Of a stretch of DNA of 9,159 nucleotides, positions 1 to 6,289 are shown in pieces. The position numbers and the translations under genes were made by a program. Every line of letters begins with the position of its first letter. The stretch's first letter is position 1. The notes beneath the pieces were generated by a model that saw nothing but the letters and a program-made list of their open reading frames with translations, was not told the DNA's origin and ran no database searches. The stretch comes from an uncultured Bacteriovorax sp. (lineage in GTDB: Bacteria > Bdellovibrionota > Bacteriovoracia > Bacteriovoracales > Bacteriovoracaceae). The DNA is taken from assembly GCA_946480715.1 (NCBI GenBank), contig CAMLKK010000076.1, positions 1 through 9,159 of the forward strand, in the 5' to 3' direction.

Positions 1-699
1 GATCCATACTCGCTTCGTTGTGTACCTCAAGTGCACGGCGCTTGCAGACAGACTCTTATTCATTCAGAAGAAGTCATTACAACTGAATTGAATGCAGTGA
101 CTGACAACCCACTTATCTTTGTTGAAACTCAGGAAGTTATTTCAGGCGGAAACTTTCATGGTGAAGCGCTCGCTTTAGCTATGGATTATCTCGCGATGGG
201 TGTTGCTGAAATTTGTAACATTAGCGAGCGTAGAATTGAAAAAATGATGAACCCTGTTTTCTCTGAATTGCCTGCATTCTTAACTAAAAATTCAGGATTA
301 AATTCAGGTCTTATGATCGCTCACGTAACTGCAGCTGCACTGGTTTCAGAAAATAAATATCTCTGTCATCCAGCAAGTGTTGATTCTGTTCCGACATCTA
401 CTGATAAAGAAGATCACGTTTCAATGGGTGTTACTGCTGGTCGCAAACTTCATGAAGTCATAGAAAATGCGAAGTCTGTTCTCGCAATCGAGCTTCTTTG
501 CAACACTCAAGCTCTGGATCTTCAGCGACCACTTAAATCTTCTCCAGCGCTTGAGTCTGTATACTCACTTATTCGTCAACACGTACAAACAATTGATGAA
601 GACAGAATATTTTACAAAGATATCAACAATATTATTAAAATTATCAACAGTGGTGAAATTCTCGCAGCTGCAGAAGTTCACACAGGAGCGTTAAAGTAA
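1..699 (+). CDS. hutH: Histidine ammonia-lyase, C-terminal part (5' end outside window)
   Basis: This enzyme deaminates L-histidine to urocanate and ammonia, the first step of histidine catabolism in the cytoplasm. The reading frame is open from base 1 with no start codon of its own, so the gene is cut by the window edge; the GTG at 31 lies inside the conserved [14 protein letters not shown] stretch and is not the start. The 232 residues seen correspond to about residue 278 to the end of the 509-residue Pseudomonas putida enzyme. Conserved active-site positions are present at matching spacing: Tyr3 and Arg6 of the fragment (P. putida Tyr280, Arg283), Phe52 in GGNFHGE (Phe329) and Glu137 in KEDHVSMG (Glu414). 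The Ala-Ser-Gly motif that forms the MIO cofactor lies upstream and cannot be checked. The TAA stop overlaps the ATG of hutU by one base, which suggests translational coupling. Phenylalanine or tyrosine ammonia-lyase is an alternative within the superfamily, but the hutU-hutI context settles it. Confidence 0.96.
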   Translation, partial: DPYSLRCVPQVHGACRQTLIHSEEVITTELNAVTDNPLIFVETQEVISGGNFHGEALALAMDYLAMGVAEICNISERRIEKMMNPVFSELPAFLTKNSGLNSGLMIAHVTAAALVSENKYLCHPASVDSVPTSTDKEDHVSMGVTAGRKLHEVIENAKSVLAIELLCNTQALDLQRPLKSSPALESVYSLIRQHVQTIDEDRIFYKDINNIIKIINSGEILAAAEVHTGALK

Positions 700-2366
700 T
701 GAGCGCAAACATTCCTCTACCACCAACTGGTTCAACATTAACTTGCAAAGGCTGGCATCAAGAAGCGGCCCTTCGTTGTCTTTTAAATAATCTTCACCCT
801 GATGTGGCCGAAGATCGCGACAACCTCATCGTATATGGTGGTAATGGGCAAGCAGCTCGTAATCATCAGGCCCTAAACGATATTATTACCTCTCTTAAAA
901 ATTTAGAGAATAACGAAACATTGATCATTCAATCTGGAAAACCAGTTGCGGTATTTCCATCTCATGAACACGGTCCTCGTGTTCTCATTGCCAACTCTAA
1001 CTTAGTTCCTCACTGGGCAACTTGGGATCATTTTAACAAGCTTAAAGATGAAGGCCTTATGATGTACGGCCAGATGACAGCTGGTTCATGGATCTACATT
1101 GGAACTCAAGGAATTCTTCAAGGAACATATGAAACGTTCATGGCCGCCGCTGAAAAACACTACGGTGATGGAAGTGATCTAACAGGAAAACTTGTTTTGA
1201 CTGCTGGTATTGGCGGAATGGGTGGAGCACAACCACTTGCTGTTAAAATGGCCAATGGTGTTTGTCTTGCCTGTGATGTTGAAAAATGGAGAATTGAAAA
1301 ACGTCTTAAAACAAAATATCTCGATGTACTTTGCAATTCATTTGATGAAGCGATTGAACTCGCTCTTAAATCAAAAGCAGAGAAAAAAGCCATTTCAATT
1401 GGTGTCGTTGGCAATGCAGCTGACTTCTTCCGTTATGTTTACGATAAAGGAATTGTTCCAGATCTAGTTACTGATCAAACATCTGCACACGATCCTCTAA
1501 ACGGCTACATCCCTCACGGCATGACTGTGGAAGCGGCATTAAAACTTCGTGCTAACGATCCTAAAAAATACACAGAGCTTTCATACAACACTATGGGAGT
1601 ACATGTTCAAGCAATGCTTGATTTCCAGAAAAAAGGATCTCATGTTTTTGACTATGGAAATAATCTTCGCGAAGGTGCGAAAAAAGTTGGCGTAACTAAT
1701 GCCTACGATTTTCCAGGATTTGTTCCTGCTTATATTCGCCCATTGTTTTGCCAAGGCTCAGGACCTTTTAGATGGGTTGCTCTATCCGGAGATCCAGAGG
1801 ATATTCGCGTAACAGATGAGGCAATAAAAAAACTATTCCCAGAAAATAAAAAACTTCACAACTGGCTTAACAAGGCCGGTGAGATGATCGCATTCCAGGG
1901 ATTACCTGCACGAATTTGCTGGTTGAAATATGGTGAACGCGAGAAAGCAGGACTTCTTTTCAATCAACTGGTGCGTGAAGGAAAAGTTAAAGCACCAATC
2001 GTCATTGGTCGTGACCATTTAGATTGTGGCTCTGTGACTAGTCCTAACCGTGAAACAGAAGGTATGAAAGATGGGACTGATGCTGTTTCAGACTGGTCAC
2101 TTCTTAACCTTATGATCAATACTATGAACGGTGCTTCTTGGACTTCTTTCCACCATGGTGGAGGCGTTGGTATTGGTTACTCTCAGCACTCGGGAATGGT
2201 TATTTGTTGTGATGGAACGAAAGATATGGACGAACGTCTAAAACGCGTTCTGAATTCTGATCCAGGTATGGGCGTTGCCCGTCACGCGGATGCTGGATAT
2301 GAAAAGGCCGTAGAAACAGCAAAAGCTTCGAAGTTAAAATTGCCTTCTCTAAAAATTAACTGCTAG
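699..2366 (+). CDS. hutU: Urocanate hydratase (urocanase)
   Basis: Urocanase adds water to urocanate to give 4-imidazolone-5-propionate, using tightly bound NAD+ as an electrophile; it is cytoplasmic and homodimeric in characterised species. The 555 residues match the usual length of about 550-560. Visible family motifs are [10 protein letters not shown] (46-55), [17 protein letters not shown] (78-94), the long conserved block [14 protein letters not shown] (99-112), [11 protein letters not shown] (121-131), the glycine-rich dinucleotide-binding [11 protein letters not shown] (168-178), [12 protein letters not shown] (259-270), and GLPARICW (401-408) with the catalytic-region Cys407 (Cys410 in P. 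putida). [17 protein letters not shown] follows near the C terminus. Start: ATG 699 shares its A with the hutH stop, and an AGGAG ribosome site at 684-688 lies 10 bases upstream inside hutH. hutI follows after 10 bases. The gene appears intact and ordinary. Confidence 0.98.
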   Translation: MSANIPLPPTGSTLTCKGWHQEAALRCLLNNLHPDVAEDRDNLIVYGGNGQAARNHQALNDIITSLKNLENNETLIIQSGKPVAVFPSHEHGPRVLIANSNLVPHWATWDHFNKLKDEGLMMYGQMTAGSWIYIGTQGILQGTYETFMAAAEKHYGDGSDLTGKLVLTAGIGGMGGAQPLAVKMANGVCLACDVEKWRIEKRLKTKYLDVLCNSFDEAIELALKSKAEKKAISIGVVGNAADFFRYVYDKGIVPDLVTDQTSAHDPLNGYIPHGMTVEAALKLRANDPKKYTELSYNTMGVHVQAMLDFQKKGSHVFDYGNNLREGAKKVGVTNAYDFPGFVPAYIRPLFCQGSGPFRWVALSGDPEDIRVTDEAIKKLFPENKKLHNWLNKAGEMIAFQGLPARICWLKYGEREKAGLLFNQLVREGKVKAPIVIGRDHLDCGSVTSPNRETEGMKDGTDAVSDWSLLNLMINTMNGASWTSFHHGGGVGIGYSQHSGMVICCDGTKDMDERLKRVLNSDPGMGVARHADAGYEKAVETAKASKLKLPSLKINC

Positions 2367-2376
2367 GAAAAACTTA

Positions 2377-3588
2377 ATGAGAATCACTGTTCACAATAAT
2401 TATTCGCAAATCATCACTCTAGCCCCAGCTCATCAAAAAGATGGACGCAGATTGATGCCTGCCGATTTAGGAATTATTGAGAATGGATCTCTCGTTTTTG
2501 ATCAGGAGAAAATTATTTGGGTTGGTCCAACGACAGCTCTTCCAGATGATTATCGTGAAATAGATGCAGTCGATATGACTGGAAAAACTTGTCTTCCAGA
2601 AATTGTTGATTCACATACGCACATTGTTTTCGGTGGCGATCGTGCGCATGAATATTTCATGCGCTTAAATGGTGCCACTTATGAAGAAATCGCAAATGCG
2701 GGTGGTGGCATTCTTAATTCCATGAAAGGCACAAATGCAATGACTCGAAGTGAGCTTTTAAAAATTGCTCAGCAAAGAGTGAAGACAATTGCTTCTTATG
2801 GTGTTGGTACGATTGAAATCAAATCGGGATACGGTTTGAATTTTGAAAAAGAGTATGAAATCTCTCGAATCATTCATGATTTGAAAAATATTGTTAGACC
2901 AAACATTCAAATCATAAATACATTTATGGCCGCGCACGCTGTTCCTAAAGATATTTCCAGTTCATATCAATATATGAAAGAAGTTGTTCTCCCATTGCTG
3001 GATAAACTGGCAGAAGAAAAAATTATCGACTGCGTGGATATCTTCCACGAACAAAATTACTTTTCGGAAGAAGACGTTGTTTCACTTTTTGAAAGAGCAA
3101 AACGCCATAATATTCCAGTGAAAATGCATGCAGATGAATTTAACGACAATGGTGGTGCTGCTTTAGCTGCACGCTTTAATGCTTTATCAGCTGATCATCT
3201 ATTACAAACGGGTGCCGAAGGAATTAGGGCTCTCGCCGAATCCCAAACTATAGCGACTTTGCTTCCTGGTACAGGATTTTTCTTAGGTAAAAAACAAGCT
3301 GATGCTCGCGCGCTTTTAGATGCTGGTGTTAAGGTTGCTATGGCCTCTGATTTTAATCCTGGCTCTTGCCACTGTGACAATCTTCTTCTTATCTCTGCCC
3401 TTGCAGCTCCAACTTATAAGATGAATGCAGCTGAACTTTGGGCCTCTATCACCCTCAATGCTGCCCATGCTCTTGGACTTAAAGATCAGGGTGCAATTGT
3501 TGAAGGATTAAAGCCTCGATTTACTGTCTTTAATACCGACAGTATTGCTCGGGTATGCTATAACTGGGGTAAAAACCTCGCCCTCTAA
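2377..3588 (+). CDS. hutI: Imidazolonepropionase
   Basis: HutI opens the ring of 4-imidazolone-5-propionate to give N-formimino-L-glutamate, the third step of histidine breakdown. It belongs to the metal-dependent amidohydrolase superfamily (TIM barrel plus small beta domain). The 403 residues match the family length. Metal and substrate residues are visible: His80 and His82 in DSHTHIVFGGDRAHEY, KSGYGL (149-154), His187 in AAHAVP, His251 and Glu254 in HADEF, His274 in SADHL, and Asp325 in SDFNPGS, together with the family block LLPGTGFFLG (295-304). One small departure is Glu75 in LPEIVDSHTH, where many relatives have PG before the hydrophobic-Asp step. The start ATG has an AGGA ribosome site (2365-2368) that overlaps the hutU stop, so the two are probably one transcript. 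A hutG or hutF needed to finish the pathway is not adjacent downstream. Confidence 0.97.
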   Translation: MRITVHNNYSQIITLAPAHQKDGRRLMPADLGIIENGSLVFDQEKIIWVGPTTALPDDYREIDAVDMTGKTCLPEIVDSHTHIVFGGDRAHEYFMRLNGATYEEIANAGGGILNSMKGTNAMTRSELLKIAQQRVKTIASYGVGTIEIKSGYGLNFEKEYEISRIIHDLKNIVRPNIQIINTFMAAHAVPKDISSSYQYMKEVVLPLLDKLAEEKIIDCVDIFHEQNYFSEEDVVSLFERAKRHNIPVKMHADEFNDNGGAALAARFNALSADHLLQTGAEGIRALAESQTIATLLPGTGFFLGKKQADARALLDAGVKVAMASDFNPGSCHCDNLLLISALAAPTYKMNAAELWASITLNAAHALGLKDQGAIVEGLKPRFTVFNTDSIARVCYNWGKNLAL

Positions 3589-3605
3589 TTTATGTTTTAA
3601 AAAGA

Positions 3606-3623
3606 TAAGGCCGATAAGCCTTA
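3606..3623 (+). other. Small inverted repeat before the Kazal lipoprotein start
   Basis: TAAGGC (3606-3611) and GCCTTA (3618-3623) form a perfect 6-bp stem with a 6-base loop, ending one base before the ATG at 3625. The only purine-rich ribosome-site-like bases upstream of this ATG (AAGG, 3607-3610) lie inside the stem. There is no T-run after it, so it is not a classical terminator. It could be an operator, a translation-masking hairpin, or chance. Confidence 0.3.
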
Positions 3624-3624
3624 C

Positions 3625-3999
3625 ATGAAAAACTTAATTAAATTAAGCCTAGTTTCTTTACTCTTCATTCTTGTCTCTTGTGGAGCTGACAAGATGAAGC
3701 CAACTGCAACGACAAGTAAAAATGTGAGTGGTCTTACAGGTGGTGAATGCTCTTGCAACTCACTTTATGCTCCAGTTTGTGGTCCGAACGGAATTTCATA
3801 CGACAACATTTGCATTGCTAACTGCAAAGGCGTTCCAACAAAAAATACTGTTCAAGGAAATTGCGAATGTTCTGAGGCACTCATGGTATGCGGTGACGAT
3901 AATCAGACTTATACAGAGTGTGACGCTAGAAATGCCATTTTAAACGGAACAATTCGAAAGATTGAAAAATTTGCTCCGTGTGGATCTGCTCAACTTTAA
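3625..3999 (+). CDS. Lipoprotein with one complete and one degenerate Kazal domain
   Basis: This is a 124-residue secreted lipoprotein, probably anchored in the outer membrane. Residues 1-19 are a lipoprotein signal peptide (basic KNLIK start, hydrophobic core, lipobox LVSC with acylated Cys19; Gly at +2 gives no inner-membrane Asp retention signal). A Thr/Ser-rich linker (about 24-40) precedes a Kazal-like domain at 42-80 with six cysteines (42, 44, 52, 63, 67, 80) and the hallmark PVCGPNG-x-SY-x3-C. A second Kazal-like segment (82-119) keeps VCGDDNQTY but has only four cysteines (82, 89, 99, 119). Kazal domains are typically serine-protease inhibitors, so a role in blocking proteases at the cell surface is possible but is inference; the inhibitory loop specificity cannot be read reliably. 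It follows hutI by 36 bases on the same strand without an obvious terminator, so read-through is possible. The ribosome site is poor. Confidence 0.85.
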   Translation: MKNLIKLSLVSLLFILVSCGADKMKPTATTSKNVSGLTGGECSCNSLYAPVCGPNGISYDNICIANCKGVPTKNTVQGNCECSEALMVCGDDNQTYTECDARNAILNGTIRKIEKFAPCGSAQL

Positions 4000-4005
4000 T
4001 TAAAG
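3994..4005. repeat. 12-bp perfect palindrome across abutting stop codons
   Basis: CTTTAATTAAAG is a perfect palindrome centred exactly on the junction between the plus-strand TAA (3997-3999) of the Kazal lipoprotein and the minus-strand TAA (4002-4000) of the thioredoxin-like gene. As RNA it would only give a 4-bp stem, so it is not a strong terminator. No other sequence lies between the two genes. Confidence 0.5.
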
Positions 4006-4554
4006 CAACCATTCTTTAACTTTTTCACGAAATTCTTCAGAGTAAAAATCCATTGGTCCATTACTCGTATGCACGACTCTTCCGTTGAGATAAATAATCG
4101 TCACTGGAATCGCATTGATATTATAAAGGCCAGTTAAAGTTCCATTTTTATCCGGAACAATAATAAAATCCTGCTGTAGATTTAACTTCTGCTGAATCTT
4201 TTGAATATTCTTCAATTGCTCATCTTCATCTGTATTAATGGCAACGATACTCATCTTTTCATTCGGAAGGCTCTTCTTTAATTTAAGCATTGAAGGCATC
4301 TCATCCAAACATGGAATGCACCATGATGCCCAGAAATTCACAACAACAATGGGAGATTTTAGAGACATGAGATCAAATGTTCTGCCATCCAATGAGGTAA
4401 ATTGCTGTCTTTGAAAAGTTGCTTCGTAACCTTGATACTCCGGCGGTATTTCTTTTTCGCTTACCTGATTACTGTACTTGCTTATTCCAACCTGCCAAAT
4501 GATGACACCACTGAAAACGAATCCAAACAAAATCCATGGTAAAAATTTCTTCAT
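4000..4554 (-). CDS. Membrane-anchored TlpA/ResA-like thiol-disulfide oxidoreductase
   Basis: This is a thioredoxin-fold protein of the AhpC/TSA-Redoxin (TlpA/ResA) group, expected to sit in the periplasm on an N-terminal membrane anchor and to reduce or exchange disulfides, for example in cytochrome c maturation. From the ATG at 4554 it has 184 residues: an uncleaved hydrophobic helix at about 4-22, a linker, then FTSLDGRTFDLMSLKSP (52-68), the active site WCIPC (78-82) inside VVNFWASWC, INTDED (106-111), and the cis-proline loop AIP (148-150) before a beta strand and a C-terminal helix. The start was moved from an upstream in-frame TTG (4569) to ATG 4554 because GGAG (4567-4564) sits 9 bases before that ATG and overlaps the TTG. 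A TATAAT box lies just upstream. The gene diverges from the prepilin-like gene and converges on the Kazal lipoprotein with no gap. No cytochrome c assembly genes are nearby, so the substrate is unknown. Confidence 0.9.
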   Translation of the reverse strand: MKKFLPWILFGFVFSGVIIWQVGISKYSNQVSEKEIPPEYQGYEATFQRQQFTSLDGRTFDLMSLKSPIVVVNFWASWCIPCLDEMPSMLKLKKSLPNEKMSIVAINTDEDEQLKNIQKIQQKLNLQQDFIIVPDKNGTLTGLYNINAIPVTIIYLNGRVVHTSNGPMDFYSEEFREKVKEWLL

Positions 4555-4579
4555 GTGCAAGCTCTCCAATTAGAATAGA

Positions 4580-4585
4580 ATTATA
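4580..4585 (-). promoter_or_regulatory. Candidate -10 box for the thioredoxin-like gene
   Basis: On the minus strand the bases read TATAAT, a perfect consensus -10, placed so that transcription would begin around 4573 and leave about 19 bases of leader carrying the GGAG ribosome site. No good -35 hexamer is seen at 16-18 bases. A TTGACA is present but only 3 bases away, too close to work as a -35. In AT-rich DNA such a box can arise by chance. Confidence 0.4.
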
Positions 4586-4587
4586 GT

Positions 4588-4782
4588 ATGTCAAAACATG
4601 CGCCTGCACCACCTTTACAGAATCAAAAAGGACAAACCTTCATAGAATTCATTCTAATTCTGCTGCTGTTGACGACAATCTCATTTGGGTTCTTAAAAGG
4701 TTTCCGCACAATGGTTGGTGGCCGTTGGGAAACAATGATACGGATTATTTCAGTTCCAGACGGAAATTTCACAATACCTTAA
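4588..4782 (+). CDS. Small TadE/Flp-like prepilin protein
   Basis: This 64-residue protein has a class III (prepilin-type) signal. A 15-residue leader ends in K14-G15, followed by Q16-T-F-I-E20, so cleavage after Gly15 would leave Glu at +5, the classic requirement of prepilin peptidase. A hydrophobic helix follows at once (18-36), as in TadE, Flp and pseudopilins. The mature part would be only 49 residues, ending in a short polar tail (GGRWETMIRIISVPDGNFTIP region). It may be a minor pilin or pseudopilin of a Tad or type II/IV machine; no other pilus genes are in the window. The start at ATG 4588 is the only reasonable one: an in-frame TAG lies at 4576-4578 and no later ATG precedes the signal. 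It lacks a clear ribosome site. It ends 13 bases before glpK, so the two may be co-transcribed. Confidence 0.75.
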   Translation: MSKHAPAPPLQNQKGQTFIEFILILLLLTTISFGFLKGFRTMVGGRWETMIRIISVPDGNFTIP

Positions 4783-4795
4783 GAGGGATATTCAC

Positions 4796-6289
4796 ATGAA
4801 GTACATCATCGCTATTGATCAAGGTACGACAGGAACAACTGCGTGCTTACTCGACGCTGAAAAGTTTATTTTTATTGGAAAAGTAAACAAAGAGTATCCG
4901 CAAATTTACCCACGACCTTCATGGGTTGAACATAACCTCAACGATATTTGGCAAACTGTAGAATACACAGTTACTGAACTTATCAAACGCCACAATGTGG
5001 ATCCTAAAGCAATTATCTCCATTGGGATTACAAACCAACGTGAAACGACCTGCGCGTTTAGTAAAGATGGAAGACCAATAACAAACGCAATTGTCTGGCA
5101 AGATCGTCGTACCAGCGAATTCTGCTCACAACTTAATGAAAAGGGTCTCGCTCCTCTCATAAAACAAAAAACTGGTCTTCCCATTGATCCCTATTTCTCT
5201 GCAACCAAGATGAACTGGATGCTTAACAATCTTTCGCAAATTAAAGAAGCAAAAGCTAAAGATGATTTACGCTTTGGAACTATTGATTGTTTCCTGCTTT
5301 ATAAACTAACTTCTGGTCAATCATATAAAACAGATGCAAGCAATGCTTCTCGAACTATGCTCATGAATATTAAATCGGGCGAATGGGATTCTGAATTGCT
5401 TACTATTTTTGGAGTCGACAAAAGTAATCTACCTACAATTGAAGATTCATTCGGTCACTTTGGAAAAACTCAAAACTTAAGTTTTCTCCCAGATGGAATT
5501 CCAATCACAGGGATTCTAGGAGATCAACAATCTGCTCTTTTCGGCCAAGCTGGTTTCACCAAAGGTGAAATGAAATGCACTTACGGAACTGGAGCTTTCG
5601 TCGTTTTAAATACCGGTGAAGAACTTTTAATGTCTCAGTCAGGATTGCTCACCACAATCGAATTCCAATACAAAGGGAAACGTTGTTACGCACTTGAAGG
5701 ATCCAGCTATATTGCTGGAGCTGCTGTTCAGTGGGTGCGAGACAATTTAAAACTCATCACCAAAAGTTCAGAAATAGAGGCCATGGCGAGAAAAATTTCT
5801 AATTTAGAAGAAACAAAAAACATTCTTCTGTTTCCTTATTTTAGTGGAATTGGATCACCTCATTGGAAAGCAGAAGCGACCGCAACGATTATTGGCTTAA
5901 CTCGTGATTCAGGTCAAACACATCTTGCACGAGCAACCTTGGAAGGAATCGCTTTTTCAATAAATGACTTGATAAGAGCGTTTAGAAAAGACACAGGTTT
6001 AACAATTCCTACTTTAAAAGTTGATGGCGGTGCAGTTGAAAACAATTTGTTGATGGAAATGCAGTCATCAATTTCAGAAACCAAAATTGTTCGACCAAAA
6101 GTTATTGAGACGACATCTTATGGTGCAGCTCTCGCCGCTGCCATAGGTGCAGAACTTACAACGATGGATCAATTAAAGAATATCTGGCAGGAAGAAAAAA
6201 CTTTCACAGCAAATGAAGCTGAAAGGGAATACTACAAAGGAAAGCAAGGCCTTTGGGATCGAACTCTCAAAAACTTCTACCAAGTATAA
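4796..6289 (+). CDS. glpK: Glycerol kinase
   Basis: Glycerol kinase phosphorylates glycerol with ATP to sn-glycerol-3-phosphate in the cytoplasm. The 497 residues match the FGGY-kinase family member GlpK (about 500). Seen are AIDQGTTGTT (6-15) with Asp8, NQRETT (80-85) with glycerol ligands Arg82-Glu83, WQDRRT (101-106), DPYF with Tyr133, NASRTMLMNI (183-192), GDQQSALFGQ (242-251) with the catalytic base Asp243, YGTGAF (263-268), ALEGSSYIAG (299-308), the C-terminal nucleotide-binding DGGAVENNLLM (410-420) and TTSYGAALAA (439-448). The start has a good GAGGG site (4783-4787) 8 bases upstream. By alignment from memory, the E. coli FBP-binding Arg236 position is Gly234 here, and the HPr-phosphorylated His of enterococcal enzymes is Ser229, so neither regulation seems to apply. 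No glpF, glpD or glpA lies beside it; instead an acyltransferase follows directly. Related sugar kinases (xylulokinase) are less likely given the GlpK-specific motifs. Confidence 0.96.
   Translation: MKYIIAIDQGTTGTTACLLDAEKFIFIGKVNKEYPQIYPRPSWVEHNLNDIWQTVEYTVTELIKRHNVDPKAIISIGITNQRETTCAFSKDGRPITNAIVWQDRRTSEFCSQLNEKGLAPLIKQKTGLPIDPYFSATKMNWMLNNLSQIKEAKAKDDLRFGTIDCFLLYKLTSGQSYKTDASNASRTMLMNIKSGEWDSELLTIFGVDKSNLPTIEDSFGHFGKTQNLSFLPDGIPITGILGDQQSALFGQAGFTKGEMKCTYGTGAFVVLNTGEELLMSQSGLLTTIEFQYKGKRCYALEGSSYIAGAAVQWVRDNLKLITKSSEIEAMARKISNLEETKNILLFPYFSGIGSPHWKAEATATIIGLTRDSGQTHLARATLEGIAFSINDLIRAFRKDTGLTIPTLKVDGGAVENNLLMEMQSSISETKIVRPKVIETTSYGAALAAAIGAELTTMDQLKNIWQEEKTFTANEAEREYYKGKQGLWDRTLKNFYQV

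Noticed and set aside
31..33. GTG as the start of the first gene
   Set aside because: The frame stays open to base 1 and the ten preceding codons encode the conserved DPYSLRC active-site region of HutH, so the gene is truncated by the window.
1160..1467. Open frames inside hutU on both strands, and similar ones inside hutI, glpK and the methyltransferase
   Set aside because: They overlap strongly conserved coding sequence, lack ribosome sites and have no recognisable domain; they are shadows of the real genes.
4567..4569. TTG start giving the thioredoxin-like protein five more residues
   Set aside because: It overlaps the GGAG ribosome site that serves the ATG at 4554, and the later start gives a normal basic-hydrophobic membrane anchor.
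4586..4595. Minus-strand TTGACA as a -35 partner of the TATAAT box
   Set aside because: Only 3 bases separate it from the TATAAT, far below the 16-18 needed.
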